Part shown: positions 1-6,967 of the stretch, in pieces
Position numbering within the stretch: the stretch's first letter is position 1
How the letters are laid out: every line of letters starts with the position of its first letter
NCBI GenBank assembly: GCA_965215995.1
Contig: OZ244128.1
Location: 2,046,001 to 2,110,000 of the forward strand
Source: SZUA-309 sp965215995
Lineage (GTDB): Bacteria > Pseudomonadota > Gammaproteobacteria > Pseudomonadales > Azotimanducaceae
Reading direction: 5' to 3'
DNA: 64,000 nt
Position numbers and translations under genes: made by a program
The notes under the pieces: model-generated
The model's database searches: none
The model's input: only the letters and a program-made list of their open reading frames with translations
What the model was told of the DNA's origin: nothing

Positions 1-362
1 CAGGCAACCAGACGCTCCTGACGAATCAGCTCGGAGAGAATGCACTGCAGCGCGCCGCGGTACATCTTTCTGTTCACCTTCTCGCTGTGATCCTGCGGTC
101 TGGCCGCAAAGGTCACGCCGCCGCCACGCCAGATCGGGCTGCGAATGGTGCCCGCACGGGCACGGCCGGTGCCTTTCTGCCGCCAGGGCTTGCGGCCACC
201 GCCGCGCACGTCGGACCGGCTCTTCTGAGCCTTGGTACCTTGACGCCCGCCAGCCATGTACGCGACCACAACCTGGTGCACCAGCGCTTCGTTAAACTCT
301 TTTCCGAACGCGGCCTCGGAGATCTCTACGCTGCCGTCGTTGGTTGCCAAGTTCAGATTCAT
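1..362 (-). CDS. rplD: 50S ribosomal protein L4 (N-terminal part; 3' end outside window)
   Basis: Large-subunit protein L4, a primary 23S rRNA binder lining the exit tunnel; in E. coli it also represses its own S10 operon. Translating the minus strand from the ATG at 362 gives MNLNLATNDGSVEISEAAFG, followed by the conserved basic stretch RGGGRKPWRQKGTGRARAG typical of bacterial L4. About 120 codons are present before the window edge, so the C-terminal third is missing. It follows rplC by 41 bp in the usual S10-operon order and is probably co-transcribed with it. The family assignment is certain from sequence and context; only the 3' end is unseen. Confidence 0.95.
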   Translation of the reverse strand, partial: MNLNLATNDGSVEISEAAFGKEFNEALVHQVVVAYMAGGRQGTKAQKSRSDVRGGGRKPWRQKGTGRARAGTIRSPIWRGGGVTFAARPQDHSEKVNRKMYRGALQCILSELIRQERLVA

Positions 363-403
363 GCTCTGTCTTCCTCAAGTGCCCCTGATTTCGTCTGGCG
401 AAA

Positions 404-1039
404 TCAGGCCTTCACCGCTGGACGGATGTAAACATCGCCACCTGCCGGACCAGGCACCGCGCCTTTGATCAACAGGAGATTTCTTTCGTTATCGACCCGG
501 ACCACTTCTAGGTTCTGGGTGGTGACCTTCACGCTGCCGAGATGGCCGGCCATCTTCTTGCCCTTGAATACGCGACCGGGGGTCTGGCACTGGCCGATGG
601 AGCCCGGAGCCCGGTGAGAGATGGAGTTTCCGTGGGTGTTGTCCTGGCCACGGAAGTTCCAGCGTTTGATGGTTCCGGCGTAGCCTTTACCTTTCGATAC
701 ACCGCGCACGTCCACCTTCTGGCCTTCTTCAAACTGCTCGACGGTAATCTCACCGCCCACTTCCAGCTCTTCAGGCAACTCGTCGACCCGGAACTCCCAG
801 AGACCTCTGCCGGCCGGAACGCTTGCCTTGGCGAACTCACCGGCAACCGGCTTGCTGACCCGGTTCTGCTTCACGGCACCGGCAGTCACCTGGATTGCCG
901 TGTAGCCGTCGCGCTCCTCGGTCTTCAGCCGGGTAATCCGGTTTGGCGATACTTCGATCACCGTGACAGGCACAGACGCACCGTCTTCCGTGAAGACCCG
1001 CGTCATGCCGCTCTTTTTACCTACGAGACCAATCGCCAT
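404..1039 (-). CDS. rplC: 50S ribosomal protein L3
   Basis: L3 is an early-assembling 50S protein close to the peptidyl-transferase centre. The 211-residue product begins MAIGLVGKKSGMTRVF and carries the conserved loop around residues 125-165 (RAPGSIGQCQTPGRVFKGKKMAGHLG), matching full-length bacterial L3. The ATG start is at 1039. It lies between rpsJ and rplD, but unlike the usual tight S10 operon a 232-bp gap with a strong terminator hairpin separates it from rpsJ. A promoter of its own, or controlled readthrough, is therefore likely. A short stem (GAGCC/GGCTC) lies in the leader just upstream of the start. Identity is certain; the regulatory inference is not. Confidence 0.97.
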   Translation of the reverse strand: MAIGLVGKKSGMTRVFTEDGASVPVTVIEVSPNRITRLKTEERDGYTAIQVTAGAVKQNRVSKPVAGEFAKASVPAGRGLWEFRVDELPEELEVGGEITVEQFEEGQKVDVRGVSKGKGYAGTIKRWNFRGQDNTHGNSISHRAPGSIGQCQTPGRVFKGKKMAGHLGSVKVTTQNLEVVRVDNERNLLLIKGAVPGPAGGDVYIRPAVKA

Positions 1040-1231
1040 TGCTCTATCTCTTAATACTCATCGAGCCAGTTGCCCGGCTCTTTTTTCGTTCAGATGACAT
1101 CTTCAGATGCCAAAACCGCTTACCCGCCGTCCTCGTGGTGGTTCGCACCTGGAGAGCTGGTAAACGGTTGTTTTTAACGCCGGCTCCCTATCGGAGCCTT
1201 GTCGAGCGACCTTTTTTGTTTTCAGGCCGCT

Positions 1232-1264
1232 AAAAAAAGCGCCGGTCCTTTTCGGGACCGGCGC
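1232..1264 (-). terminator. strong intrinsic terminator directly after rpsJ
   Basis: Read on the minus strand there is a perfect 10-bp GC-rich stem (GCGCCGGTCC / GGACCGGCGC) with a 6-nt loop, followed at once by seven T residues. It begins only 8 nt past the rpsJ stop codon. In E. coli rpsJ and rplC are co-transcribed without such a barrier, so here it should end or attenuate the rpsJ transcript. Confidence 0.9.
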
Positions 1265-1271
1265 TGGATAA

Positions 1272-1583
1272 TCAGTTAAGGCTGATCTGCACTTCCACGC
1301 CTGCTGCCAGATCGAGCTTCATGAGTGCATCTACGGTCTTCTCAGTCGGCTCAACGATATCCAGCATGCGCTTGTGGGTACGAATCTCGTACTGATCGCG
1401 CGCATCCTTGTTCACATGCGGAGATACCAGGACCGTGAAACGCTCTTTACGGGTGGGCAGCGGGATGGGGCCTTTCACCTGGGCACCCGTGCGCTTTGCC
1501 GTGTCGACGATCTCCTGAGTCGACACGTCAATGAGCTTATGGTCAAACGCCTTCAGACGTATACGAATCCGCTGGTTCTGCAC
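1272..1583 (-). CDS. rpsJ: 30S ribosomal protein S10 (GTG start)
   Basis: S10 is a 30S head protein and, as NusE, a partner of NusB in transcription antitermination. From the GTG at 1583 the product is 103 residues beginning MQNQRIRIRLKAFDHK, the exact family start and length. A longer reading from a TTG at 1598 adds five residues not seen in the family. It would also remove the GGAG that sits 9 nt upstream of the GTG, so the GTG is preferred. The gene stands alone: a good promoter lies about 200 bp upstream and a strong terminator follows the stop, which is unusual because rpsJ normally leads the S10 operon. Confidence 0.96.
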   Translation of the reverse strand: MQNQRIRIRLKAFDHKLIDVSTQEIVDTAKRTGAQVKGPIPLPTRKERFTVLVSPHVNKDARDQYEIRTHKRMLDIVEPTEKTVDALMKLDLAAGVEVQISLN

Positions 1584-2092
1584 CCGCTGCAACTCCAAAA
1601 ACTAATAATGATCCGCCCGCCACGCTGAATACTTGTTATTGCGGCGGTCGAATTGTGTTTGCGCCAGTTCGCTAAGAGAAGGCTGCTCCGGTGACCCGAT
1701 CTCTCGAAAGCCTTGCTCTGGTGCATCCCCGCGGCGCGTTTCTGCCCTGGCGCCTGGCCAGCGGCGAAAAAGGAGCGCGAATAATACAGACCGGGTATTG
1801 GTCAGGCAACACCCTGAAGCGATTAATCTAAGAGGTGTATTCAGAGAAGCGTCATCAGCAGGTTCCGCCAAAGACACGCCGTGAATACGTCCGTGTAGGC
1901 TCGGCTGCGGCGTCCTCCTATAGAAGAAAGCCGCAGACGGTCTTTGTCGAAACCTGCTGCTGCCGCTTCTGCGACAGCTTTCCGAGATTTAAGTCAGGTT
2001 TGCTGACCGAATCCAGAGGTGGGGCGAGGCTAGGCCTCGCATCCCGATGTGCTGGCGGTTTCGCGGACGCGAGACCGCCAGATGGCCTGGGA
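1584..2092. other. tufA-rpsJ intergenic region with hairpins
   Basis: This stretch has no convincing gene. It contains the rpsJ promoter (1781-1809) and its leader, plus two clear inverted repeats: 2024-2040 (7-bp stem, GCGAGGC) and 2054-2079 (11-bp stem with one G.U, 4-nt loop). Open frames on both strands here lack family resemblance and start context. Confidence 0.6.
1781..1809 (-). promoter_or_regulatory. sigma70-type promoter for rpsJ
   Basis: On the minus strand TTGCCT and TATTAT are separated by exactly 17 bp, close to consensus. The -10 lies about 200 nt upstream of the rpsJ GTG, giving a long leader. That leader could host autoregulation by L4, as known for the E. coli S10 leader, but I could not match a specific structure. 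No experimental support. Confidence 0.75.
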
Positions 2093-2110
2093 CTATTCCT
2101 TGATGGTGGT
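2093..2110 (-). pseudogene. relic of a tuf 3' end (Thr-Thr-Ile-Lys-Glu-stop)
   Basis: The minus strand reads ACCACCATCAAGGAATAG, which encodes TTIKE and a stop, the exact C-terminus of EF-Tu. It lies 61 bp beyond the present tufA stop and directly abuts a two-hairpin repeat. The copy in tufB reads the same amino acids with near-identical codons. The simplest reading is that this was the original end of tufA, displaced by insertion of the repeat. It is only 18 nt, so chance cannot be wholly excluded. Confidence 0.6.
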
Positions 2111-2112
2111 AG

Positions 2113-2179
2113 CCGCAAGGCTACGCCTTGCTTCTCGAGTTCCGGCAAGCCGGAACTCGTGCCACTCCGATTTACTCTT
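2113..2179 (-). repeat. two-hairpin palindromic repeat, copy 1 (overlaps tufA end)
   Basis: The plus strand shows a CAAGGC/GCCTTG hairpin, the linker CTTCTCGAGTT, then a perfect 9-bp hairpin GAGTTCCGG-CAAG-CCGGAACTC (2137-2158), ending in TTACTCTT. The same layout recurs at 20998-21054, with compensatory differences in both stems and the same linker and end. The TTACTCTT end overlaps the last codons and stop of tufA. Confidence 0.7.
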
Positions 2180-3362
2180 TAATCGTCGTAACGACGCCGG
2201 CGCCGACCGTTCGGCCGCCTTCGCGGATCGCAAAGCGCTGGCCTTCTTCCATCGCAATCGGACTGATCAAGGTCACCACCATGTTCACGTTGTCACCCGG
2301 CATCACCATCTCGACATCCGCCGGCAGCTCACAGGTGCCCGTCACGTCCGTCGTCTCAAAAAAGAACTGCGGACGATAGCCCTTGAAGAACGGCGTATGC
2401 CGACCCCCTTCGTCCTTCGACAGCACATAGACCTCGCTCTCGAACACCGTGTGCGGCGTGATCGAACCCGGCACCGCCAGCACCTGGCCACGCTCCACTT
2501 CCTCACGCTTGGTGCCGCGCAACAGCACGCCAACGTTCTCGCCTGCCCGACCTTCGTCAAGCAGCTTTCGGAACATCTCCACGCCCGTGCACGTCGTCGT
2601 CTGCGTATCCCGGATACCCACGATCTCGATCTCATCGCCCACCTTGACGACGCCCCGAGCCACTCGACCCGTGACCACCGTGCCCCGACCAGAAATCGAG
2701 AACACGTCCTCGATCGGCATCAGAAACGGCTGATCTACCGGACGCTCCGGCTCAGGGATGTACTCATCCAGCGCCTCGACCAGCTTCTGTACCGACGGCG
2801 AGCCAATATCGCTCTGATCGCCTTCCAGCGCCTTCAAAGCACTGCCGATGATGATCGGCGTGTCGTCGCCCGGAAACTCGTACTGGTCCAGAAGCTCGCG
2901 CACTTCCATCTCCACCAGCTCCAAAAGCTCATCGTCGTCGACCATGTCCGCCTTGTTCATGTACACGACGATCTTCGGCACACCCACCTGACGGGACAGC
3001 AGAATGTGCTCCCGGGTCTGTGGCATGGGGCCATCAGCGGCCGATACCACCAAAATGGCACCGTCCATCTGAGCTGCACCCGTGATCATGTTCTTCACGT
3101 AGTCCGCGTGTCCCGGACAATCAACGTGCGCGTAGTGACGGTTGCTGGACTCGTACTCAACGTGCGAGGTCGCGATCGTGATACCACGCTCACGCTCTTC
3201 CGGCGCATTATCAATCTCGCCGAAGTCCTTCGTCTCGCCACCGTACGCTTCCGCACAGACCTTCGTCAGCGCCGCCGTCAATGTCGTCTTGCCATGGTCT
3301 ACATGACCAATCGTCCCTACATTCACGTGCGGTTTGGTACGCTCAAATTTCTCTTTGGCCAT
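2172..3362 (-). CDS. tufA: translation elongation factor Tu, copy A
   Basis: EF-Tu is the GTPase that delivers aminoacyl-tRNA to the ribosomal A site. The 396-residue protein shows GHVDHGKT (P-loop), DCPGHADY (G3) and NKADMVDD (G4), followed by the two beta-barrel domains; length is typical. The protein is identical to the product at 19633-20823. The DNA also appears identical until the last five codons, which here end ATT AAA GAG TAA. It is the last gene of rpsL-rpsG-fusA-tufA, 79 bp after fusA. Its 3' end overlaps a palindromic repeat, and a relic tuf end lies just downstream, suggesting the terminal codons were replaced by an insertion. Confidence 0.98.
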   Translation of the reverse strand: MAKEKFERTKPHVNVGTIGHVDHGKTTLTAALTKVCAEAYGGETKDFGEIDNAPEERERGITIATSHVEYESSNRHYAHVDCPGHADYVKNMITGAAQMDGAILVVSAADGPMPQTREHILLSRQVGVPKIVVYMNKADMVDDDELLELVEMEVRELLDQYEFPGDDTPIIIGSALKALEGDQSDIGSPSVQKLVEALDEYIPEPERPVDQPFLMPIEDVFSISGRGTVVTGRVARGVVKVGDEIEIVGIRDTQTTTCTGVEMFRKLLDEGRAGENVGVLLRGTKREEVERGQVLAVPGSITPHTVFESEVYVLSKDEGGRHTPFFKGYRPQFFFETTDVTGTCELPADVEMVMPGDNVNMVVTLISPIAMEEGQRFAIREGGRTVGAGVVTTIKE

Positions 3363-3441
3363 TGCCTTTTCCTTTCTTCAGTTGTTCCGTAGTCCGCGGG
3401 CCAGCAAGCCCTCCTACAGCCTTCTCTTCAATCAACGTTGC

Positions 3442-5544
3442 TCAACGTTTGATGATGCTCTCGGCGATGCTATCGGGCACCTCGTTGTACTTGGCGAACT
3501 CCATGGTGTAGTTCGCACGACCCTGGGTCGCGGAACGGAGGTCCGTGGAGTAGCCAAACATCTCGGATAGCGGTACGTCCGCCCGGACGATCTTGCCGGC
3601 CGGATTCTCATCCATGCCAGCGATCATGCCGCGACGCCGGTTCAGGTCACCGACCACATCACCCATGTACTCTTCCGGCGTGACCACCTCGACGCTCATG
3701 ATCGGTTCGAGCAGTACGGGATTCGCGTTCAACGCCCCTTCTTTCAGCGCCATGGAGCCGGCGATCTTGAAGGCCATTTCCGAGGAGTCCACCTCGTGGA
3801 AGGAGCCGTCATGCAGCGTCGCCCTCACGCCAATCAGCGGATATCCGGCGAGCACGCCGTTCTGCATCTGCTCCTGGATACCCTTGTCCACCGCCGGGAT
3901 GTACTCCCGCGGCACAACGCCTCCGACGATCTCGTCGACGAACTCGTAGATCTTGGTAGGTTCTTCCTCGTTCACGTACGGCTCGAGCTTGACCCAGACG
4001 TGACCGTACTGGCCGCGACCGCCGGACTGACGAACGAACTTGCCTTCCTGATCGACGCTGGATCGTATGGTCTCCCGATAGGCCACCTGCGGCTTGCCGA
4101 TGTTGGCTTCAACACCGAACTCGCGCTTCATCCGGTCGACGATGATGTCCAGGTGCAACTCACCCATACCGGAAATGATGGTCTGGCCGGACTCTTCGTC
4201 GGTCTCCACCCGGAAGGACGGATCTTCCTGAGCCAGCTTGCCCAGCGCCACGCCCATCTTTTCCTGATCGGGTACCGACTTTGGCTCCACGGCCACGGAA
4301 ATCACAGGCTCAGGGAACTCCATCCGCTCGAGGGTAATGATGGAATCCTGAGCGCAAAGCGTGTCACCGGTGGTCACGTCCTTCAGGCCGATGGCAGCAG
4401 CGATGTCGCCAGCGCGCACCTCCTTGATCTCGTTACGATCATTGGAATGCATCTGCACCATCCGGCCGACCCGCTCGCGCTTGCCCTTGACCGGGTTGTA
4501 AACCTGATCGCCGGAGCTCAGCACGCCGGAGTAGACGCGGAAGAAGGTCAAAGTGCCCACGAAGGGGTCCGTGGCGATCTTGAACGCCAGTGCAGCAAAC
4601 GGTGCATCGTCATCGGCACCACGGGTATCCACGGTCTCATCGTCCTCGAGGATACCTTCGATCGCTTTTACCTCCGTCGGCGCCGGCATGTATTCGATGA
4701 CGCCGTCGAGCATGGCCTGCACGCCCTTGTTCTTGAACGCAGAACCGCAGAGGGCGGGCACGATTTCGTTGTTCAGCGTCCGAATTCTGAGGCCCTGCTT
4801 GATCTCCTCCTCGGAGAGCTCACCTTCTTCTAAGTATTTCTCCATGAGCTCTTCGGTGGCTTCGGCCGCGTTTTCGACCATCTGCTCACGCCAGTGCTCG
4901 GCATCCGCCAGCATGTCTTCCGGAATGTCGGCCAGGTCGTAGGTCAGTCCCTGGTCTTCCTCGTTCCAGAGGATGGCCTTCATCCGGATCAGATCCACCA
5001 CGCCCTTGAAGTTCTCTTCGGCGCCGATGTTCAGCTGGATCGGTACCGGATTTGCACCCAGACGCTCCTTGATCTGATCGACCACACGCAGGAAGTCGGC
5101 GCCTGCCCGGTCCATCTTGTTGACGAACACCATACGCGGCACTTCGTAACGATTGGCCTGACGCCATACGGTCTCGGACTGAGGCTCGACGCCGGAGGTA
5201 CCGCAGAACACGACCACAGCACCGTCGAGCACGCGAAGCGAACGCTCCACCTCGATGGTGAAGTCAACGTGTCCGGGGGTGTCGATGATATTGATGCGGT
5301 GCTCATCGAACTGCTGGTTCATACCCTTCCAGAAACAGGTGGTCGCAGCCGAGGTGATCGTGATGCCACGCTCCTGCTCCTGCTCCATCCAGTCCATGGT
5401 GGCCGCACCGTCGTGGACCTCACCAATCTTGTGCGATAGGCCGGTGTAGAAAAGCACCCGTTCCGTGGTCGTGGTCTTACCGGCGTCCACGTGAGCCACG
5501 ATACCGATGTTGCGGTAACGGGATAGGGGAGTTTTACGAGCCAT
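3442..5544 (-). CDS. fusA: translation elongation factor G
   Basis: EF-G is the GTPase that drives tRNA-mRNA translocation and, with RRF, ribosome recycling. The 700-residue product opens MARKTPLSRYRNIGIVAHVD, with the P-loop AHVDAGKTTTTERVL near residue 17, the G3 motif DTPGHVDF and the G4 motif NKMDRAGAD. Domains II-V follow, and the C-terminus contains the domain IV segment around GRGQYGHVWVKLEP. Length matches bacterial EF-G. It lies between rpsG (25 bp away) and tufA in the classical str operon and is expected to be transcribed from the promoter at 6798-6826. Confidence 0.98.
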   Translation of the reverse strand: MARKTPLSRYRNIGIVAHVDAGKTTTTERVLFYTGLSHKIGEVHDGAATMDWMEQEQERGITITSAATTCFWKGMNQQFDEHRINIIDTPGHVDFTIEVERSLRVLDGAVVVFCGTSGVEPQSETVWRQANRYEVPRMVFVNKMDRAGADFLRVVDQIKERLGANPVPIQLNIGAEENFKGVVDLIRMKAILWNEEDQGLTYDLADIPEDMLADAEHWREQMVENAAEATEELMEKYLEEGELSEEEIKQGLRIRTLNNEIVPALCGSAFKNKGVQAMLDGVIEYMPAPTEVKAIEGILEDDETVDTRGADDDAPFAALAFKIATDPFVGTLTFFRVYSGVLSSGDQVYNPVKGKRERVGRMVQMHSNDRNEIKEVRAGDIAAAIGLKDVTTGDTLCAQDSIITLERMEFPEPVISVAVEPKSVPDQEKMGVALGKLAQEDPSFRVETDEESGQTIISGMGELHLDIIVDRMKREFGVEANIGKPQVAYRETIRSSVDQEGKFVRQSGGRGQYGHVWVKLEPYVNEEEPTKIYEFVDEIVGGVVPREYIPAVDKGIQEQMQNGVLAGYPLIGVRATLHDGSFHEVDSSEMAFKIAGSMALKEGALNANPVLLEPIMSVEVVTPEEYMGDVVGDLNRRRGMIAGMDENPAGKIVRADVPLSEMFGYSTDLRSATQGRANYTMEFAKYNEVPDSIAESIIKR

Positions 5545-5568
5545 GATGCTCTCCGAAAAAGTTAATGC

Positions 5569-6039
5569 TTAGAACCGGTAATGAGAGAAAGCCTTGTTGG
5601 CTTCCGCCATGCGGTGAGTGTCTTCACGCTTCTTGACCGCGCTGCCACGACCGTCGGCGGCGTCCATCAGCTCACCAGCAAGACGGGCGGCCATGGACTT
5701 CTCGCCGCGGCTACGGGCGCTGTCCACCAGCCAGCGCATGGCCAGTGCCTGACGCCGGGAAGGGCGCACCTCAACCGGCACCTGGTAGGTCGCACCACCA
5801 ACACGGCGGGACTTCACCTCCACAAAGGGGGCAACGGCTTCCAGCGCCTTCTCGAAAATCTCGACGGGATCCGGGTTGTTGCGTTCTTCGATGCGGGTCA
5901 GCGCACCGTAGACGATCCGTTCGGCAACGGCTTTCTTACCGCTGACCATCACGTGGTTGATGAACTTGGCAACCGTCTGGTTGTGATATTTCGGATCAGG
6001 AAGGATTTCGCGCTTGGCGATGACTCTACGTCTTGGCAT
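5569..6039 (-). CDS. rpsG: 30S ribosomal protein S7
   Basis: S7 nucleates assembly of the 30S head and contacts the E-site tRNA; in E. coli it is the translational repressor of the str operon. From the ATG at 6039 the product has 156 residues, starting MPRRRVIAKREILPDPKYHN, the family start. A longer frame from 6072 would add eleven unrelated residues and would swallow the GGAG Shine-Dalgarno 7 nt before the ATG. Residues 75-95 (EVKSRRVGGATYQVPVEVRP) match the rRNA-binding loop. It is the second gene of rpsL-rpsG-fusA-tufA. Confidence 0.97.
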   Translation of the reverse strand: MPRRRVIAKREILPDPKYHNQTVAKFINHVMVSGKKAVAERIVYGALTRIEERNNPDPVEIFEKALEAVAPFVEVKSRRVGGATYQVPVEVRPSRRQALAMRWLVDSARSRGEKSMAARLAGELMDAADGRGSAVKKREDTHRMAEANKAFSHYRF

Positions 6040-6121
6040 GGGTTTCTCCTTTGCTTCAGGGAGTCCCGGCACGGATGCGGCCGGGCCTTACTGGAGGGGC
6101 GCCGCTTAAGCGACACCTAGG

Positions 6122-6142
6122 GGAGATCGCTTCGCAATCTCC
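6122..6142. repeat. small hairpin with GCGAAGC-type tip in rpsL-rpsG spacer
   Basis: The inverted repeat GGAGAT...ATCTCC closes on a GCTTCGC/GCGAAGC tip. Similar tips occur in the repeat at 20998-21054 and in the hairpin at 23733-23753. It lies in the 183-bp gap between rpsL and rpsG with no T-tract, so it is not an intrinsic terminator. It could stabilise mRNA or mark S7 autoregulation. Confidence 0.5.
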
Positions 6143-6222
6143 TCACTCGCAATTTTTTTCTAAAGCTTACTGAGTGGTGGATTCTCTAGTTGATTGTTAC
6201 AGCAGGATGCAACGGCAGACCG

Positions 6223-6594
6223 TTACTTCGGTCGCTTGGCGCCGTACTTGGAACGACCCTGTCGGCGATCGGATACACCGGAAGTGTCCAGGGTGCCGCG
6301 GATGGTGTGGTAACGCACGCCGGGCAGGTCCTTCACACGACCGCCGCGAATGAGCACGACCGAGTGCTCCTGCAGGTTATGACCCTCACCACCGATGTAG
6401 GAGGTGACCTCGTAACCGTTGGTCAGCCGCACACGGCACACTTTCCTGAGCGCTGAGTTCGGCTTCTTCGGCGTTGTGGTGTAGACACGGGTGCATACGC
6501 CGCGCTTCTGCGGGCTGCCCTGCAGCGCCGGTACGATGCTTTTCTCGGCTTTGCGCTTTCGTGGCTTGCGGATCAGCTGGCTTACTGTAGCCAC
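6223..6594 (-). CDS. rpsL: 30S ribosomal protein S12 (GTG start)
   Basis: S12 sits at the 30S decoding centre and influences accuracy. The 123-residue product (MATVSQLIRKPRKRK...) holds the conserved TTTPKKPNSALRKV segment, with Lys at the classic streptomycin-resistance position, and the GGRVKDLPGVRYH loop, so it looks wild type. The start is GTG at 6594, preceded by GGAGG with 6-nt spacing. It is the first gene of the str operon, about 200 bp downstream of a near-consensus promoter. Confidence 0.97.
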   Translation of the reverse strand: MATVSQLIRKPRKRKAEKSIVPALQGSPQKRGVCTRVYTTTPKKPNSALRKVCRVRLTNGYEVTSYIGGEGHNLQEHSVVLIRGGRVKDLPGVRYHTIRGTLDTSGVSDRRQGRSKYGAKRPK

Positions 6595-6797
6595 TTTATT
6601 CCTCCGGGCACGCTCTGAAGTAGTCCCACTCGGGTTACTACGACGCTTTAGAGCTGGTGTGCCGTTGTTCTAACGGTCGAGGCTGTTCATCTGCCTCGAG
6701 ATTTTCATATTCTTCAAGAGGTTAGGTCAGCTGCCGGACACTGTTCCCGGCGACGTTATCAAACCTCCAACAGGCCGTGGCCCTGAAAGAGCGCGGC

Positions 6798-6826
6798 ATT
6801 CTAATCGCCGGCTATCTCCAAATCAA
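6798..6826 (-). promoter_or_regulatory. sigma70-type promoter for the str operon
   Basis: Minus-strand TTGATT and TAGAAT are separated by exactly 17 bp. The element lies about 200 nt upstream of rpsL and downstream of rpoC, where the str operon promoter is expected. Sequence-based only. Confidence 0.75.
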
Positions 6827-6849
6827 CGGTATCCCTCCTCTCACGGGCC

Positions 6850-6921
6850 CCCTCCTTTTTAGGAAGGAATCCCTCCTTAGAAGGAATCCCTCCTTAGAAG
6901 GAATCCCTCCTTAGAAGGAAT
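6850..6921. repeat. 17-bp tandem repeat, three perfect units plus one degenerate
   Basis: The unit CCCTCCTTAGAAGGAAT is repeated perfectly at 6871-6887, 6888-6904 and 6905-6921. A 21-bp degenerate unit (with TTTTTAGG) precedes it at 6850-6870. Each unit contains an imperfect palindrome CCTTAGAAGG, and each minus-strand copy shows AAGGAGGG. It sits between rpoC and the str promoter and encodes nothing recognisable. Confidence 0.9.
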
Positions 6922-6952
6922 CCCTCCCCGAATTCAACGAAATCGGGGAGGG
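6922..6952 (-). terminator. hairpin downstream of rpoC
   Basis: A perfect 10-bp stem CCCTCCCCGA / TCGGGGAGGG lies 16 bp past the rpoC stop. There is no clear T-tract; the minus strand continues ATTCCTTCT. It may be a weak terminator or a 3'-end-protecting hairpin rather than a full stop. Confidence 0.5.
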
Positions 6953-6967
6953 GGTGTTGCGACGGGG

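Noticed and set aside
1602..1877. 91-codon frame upstream of rpsJ
   Set aside because: It overlaps the rpsJ promoter and leader, has no recognisable domain and no RBS.
6850..6921. CRISPR array
   Set aside because: The 17-bp units are directly adjacent with no spacers, and no cas genes are present.
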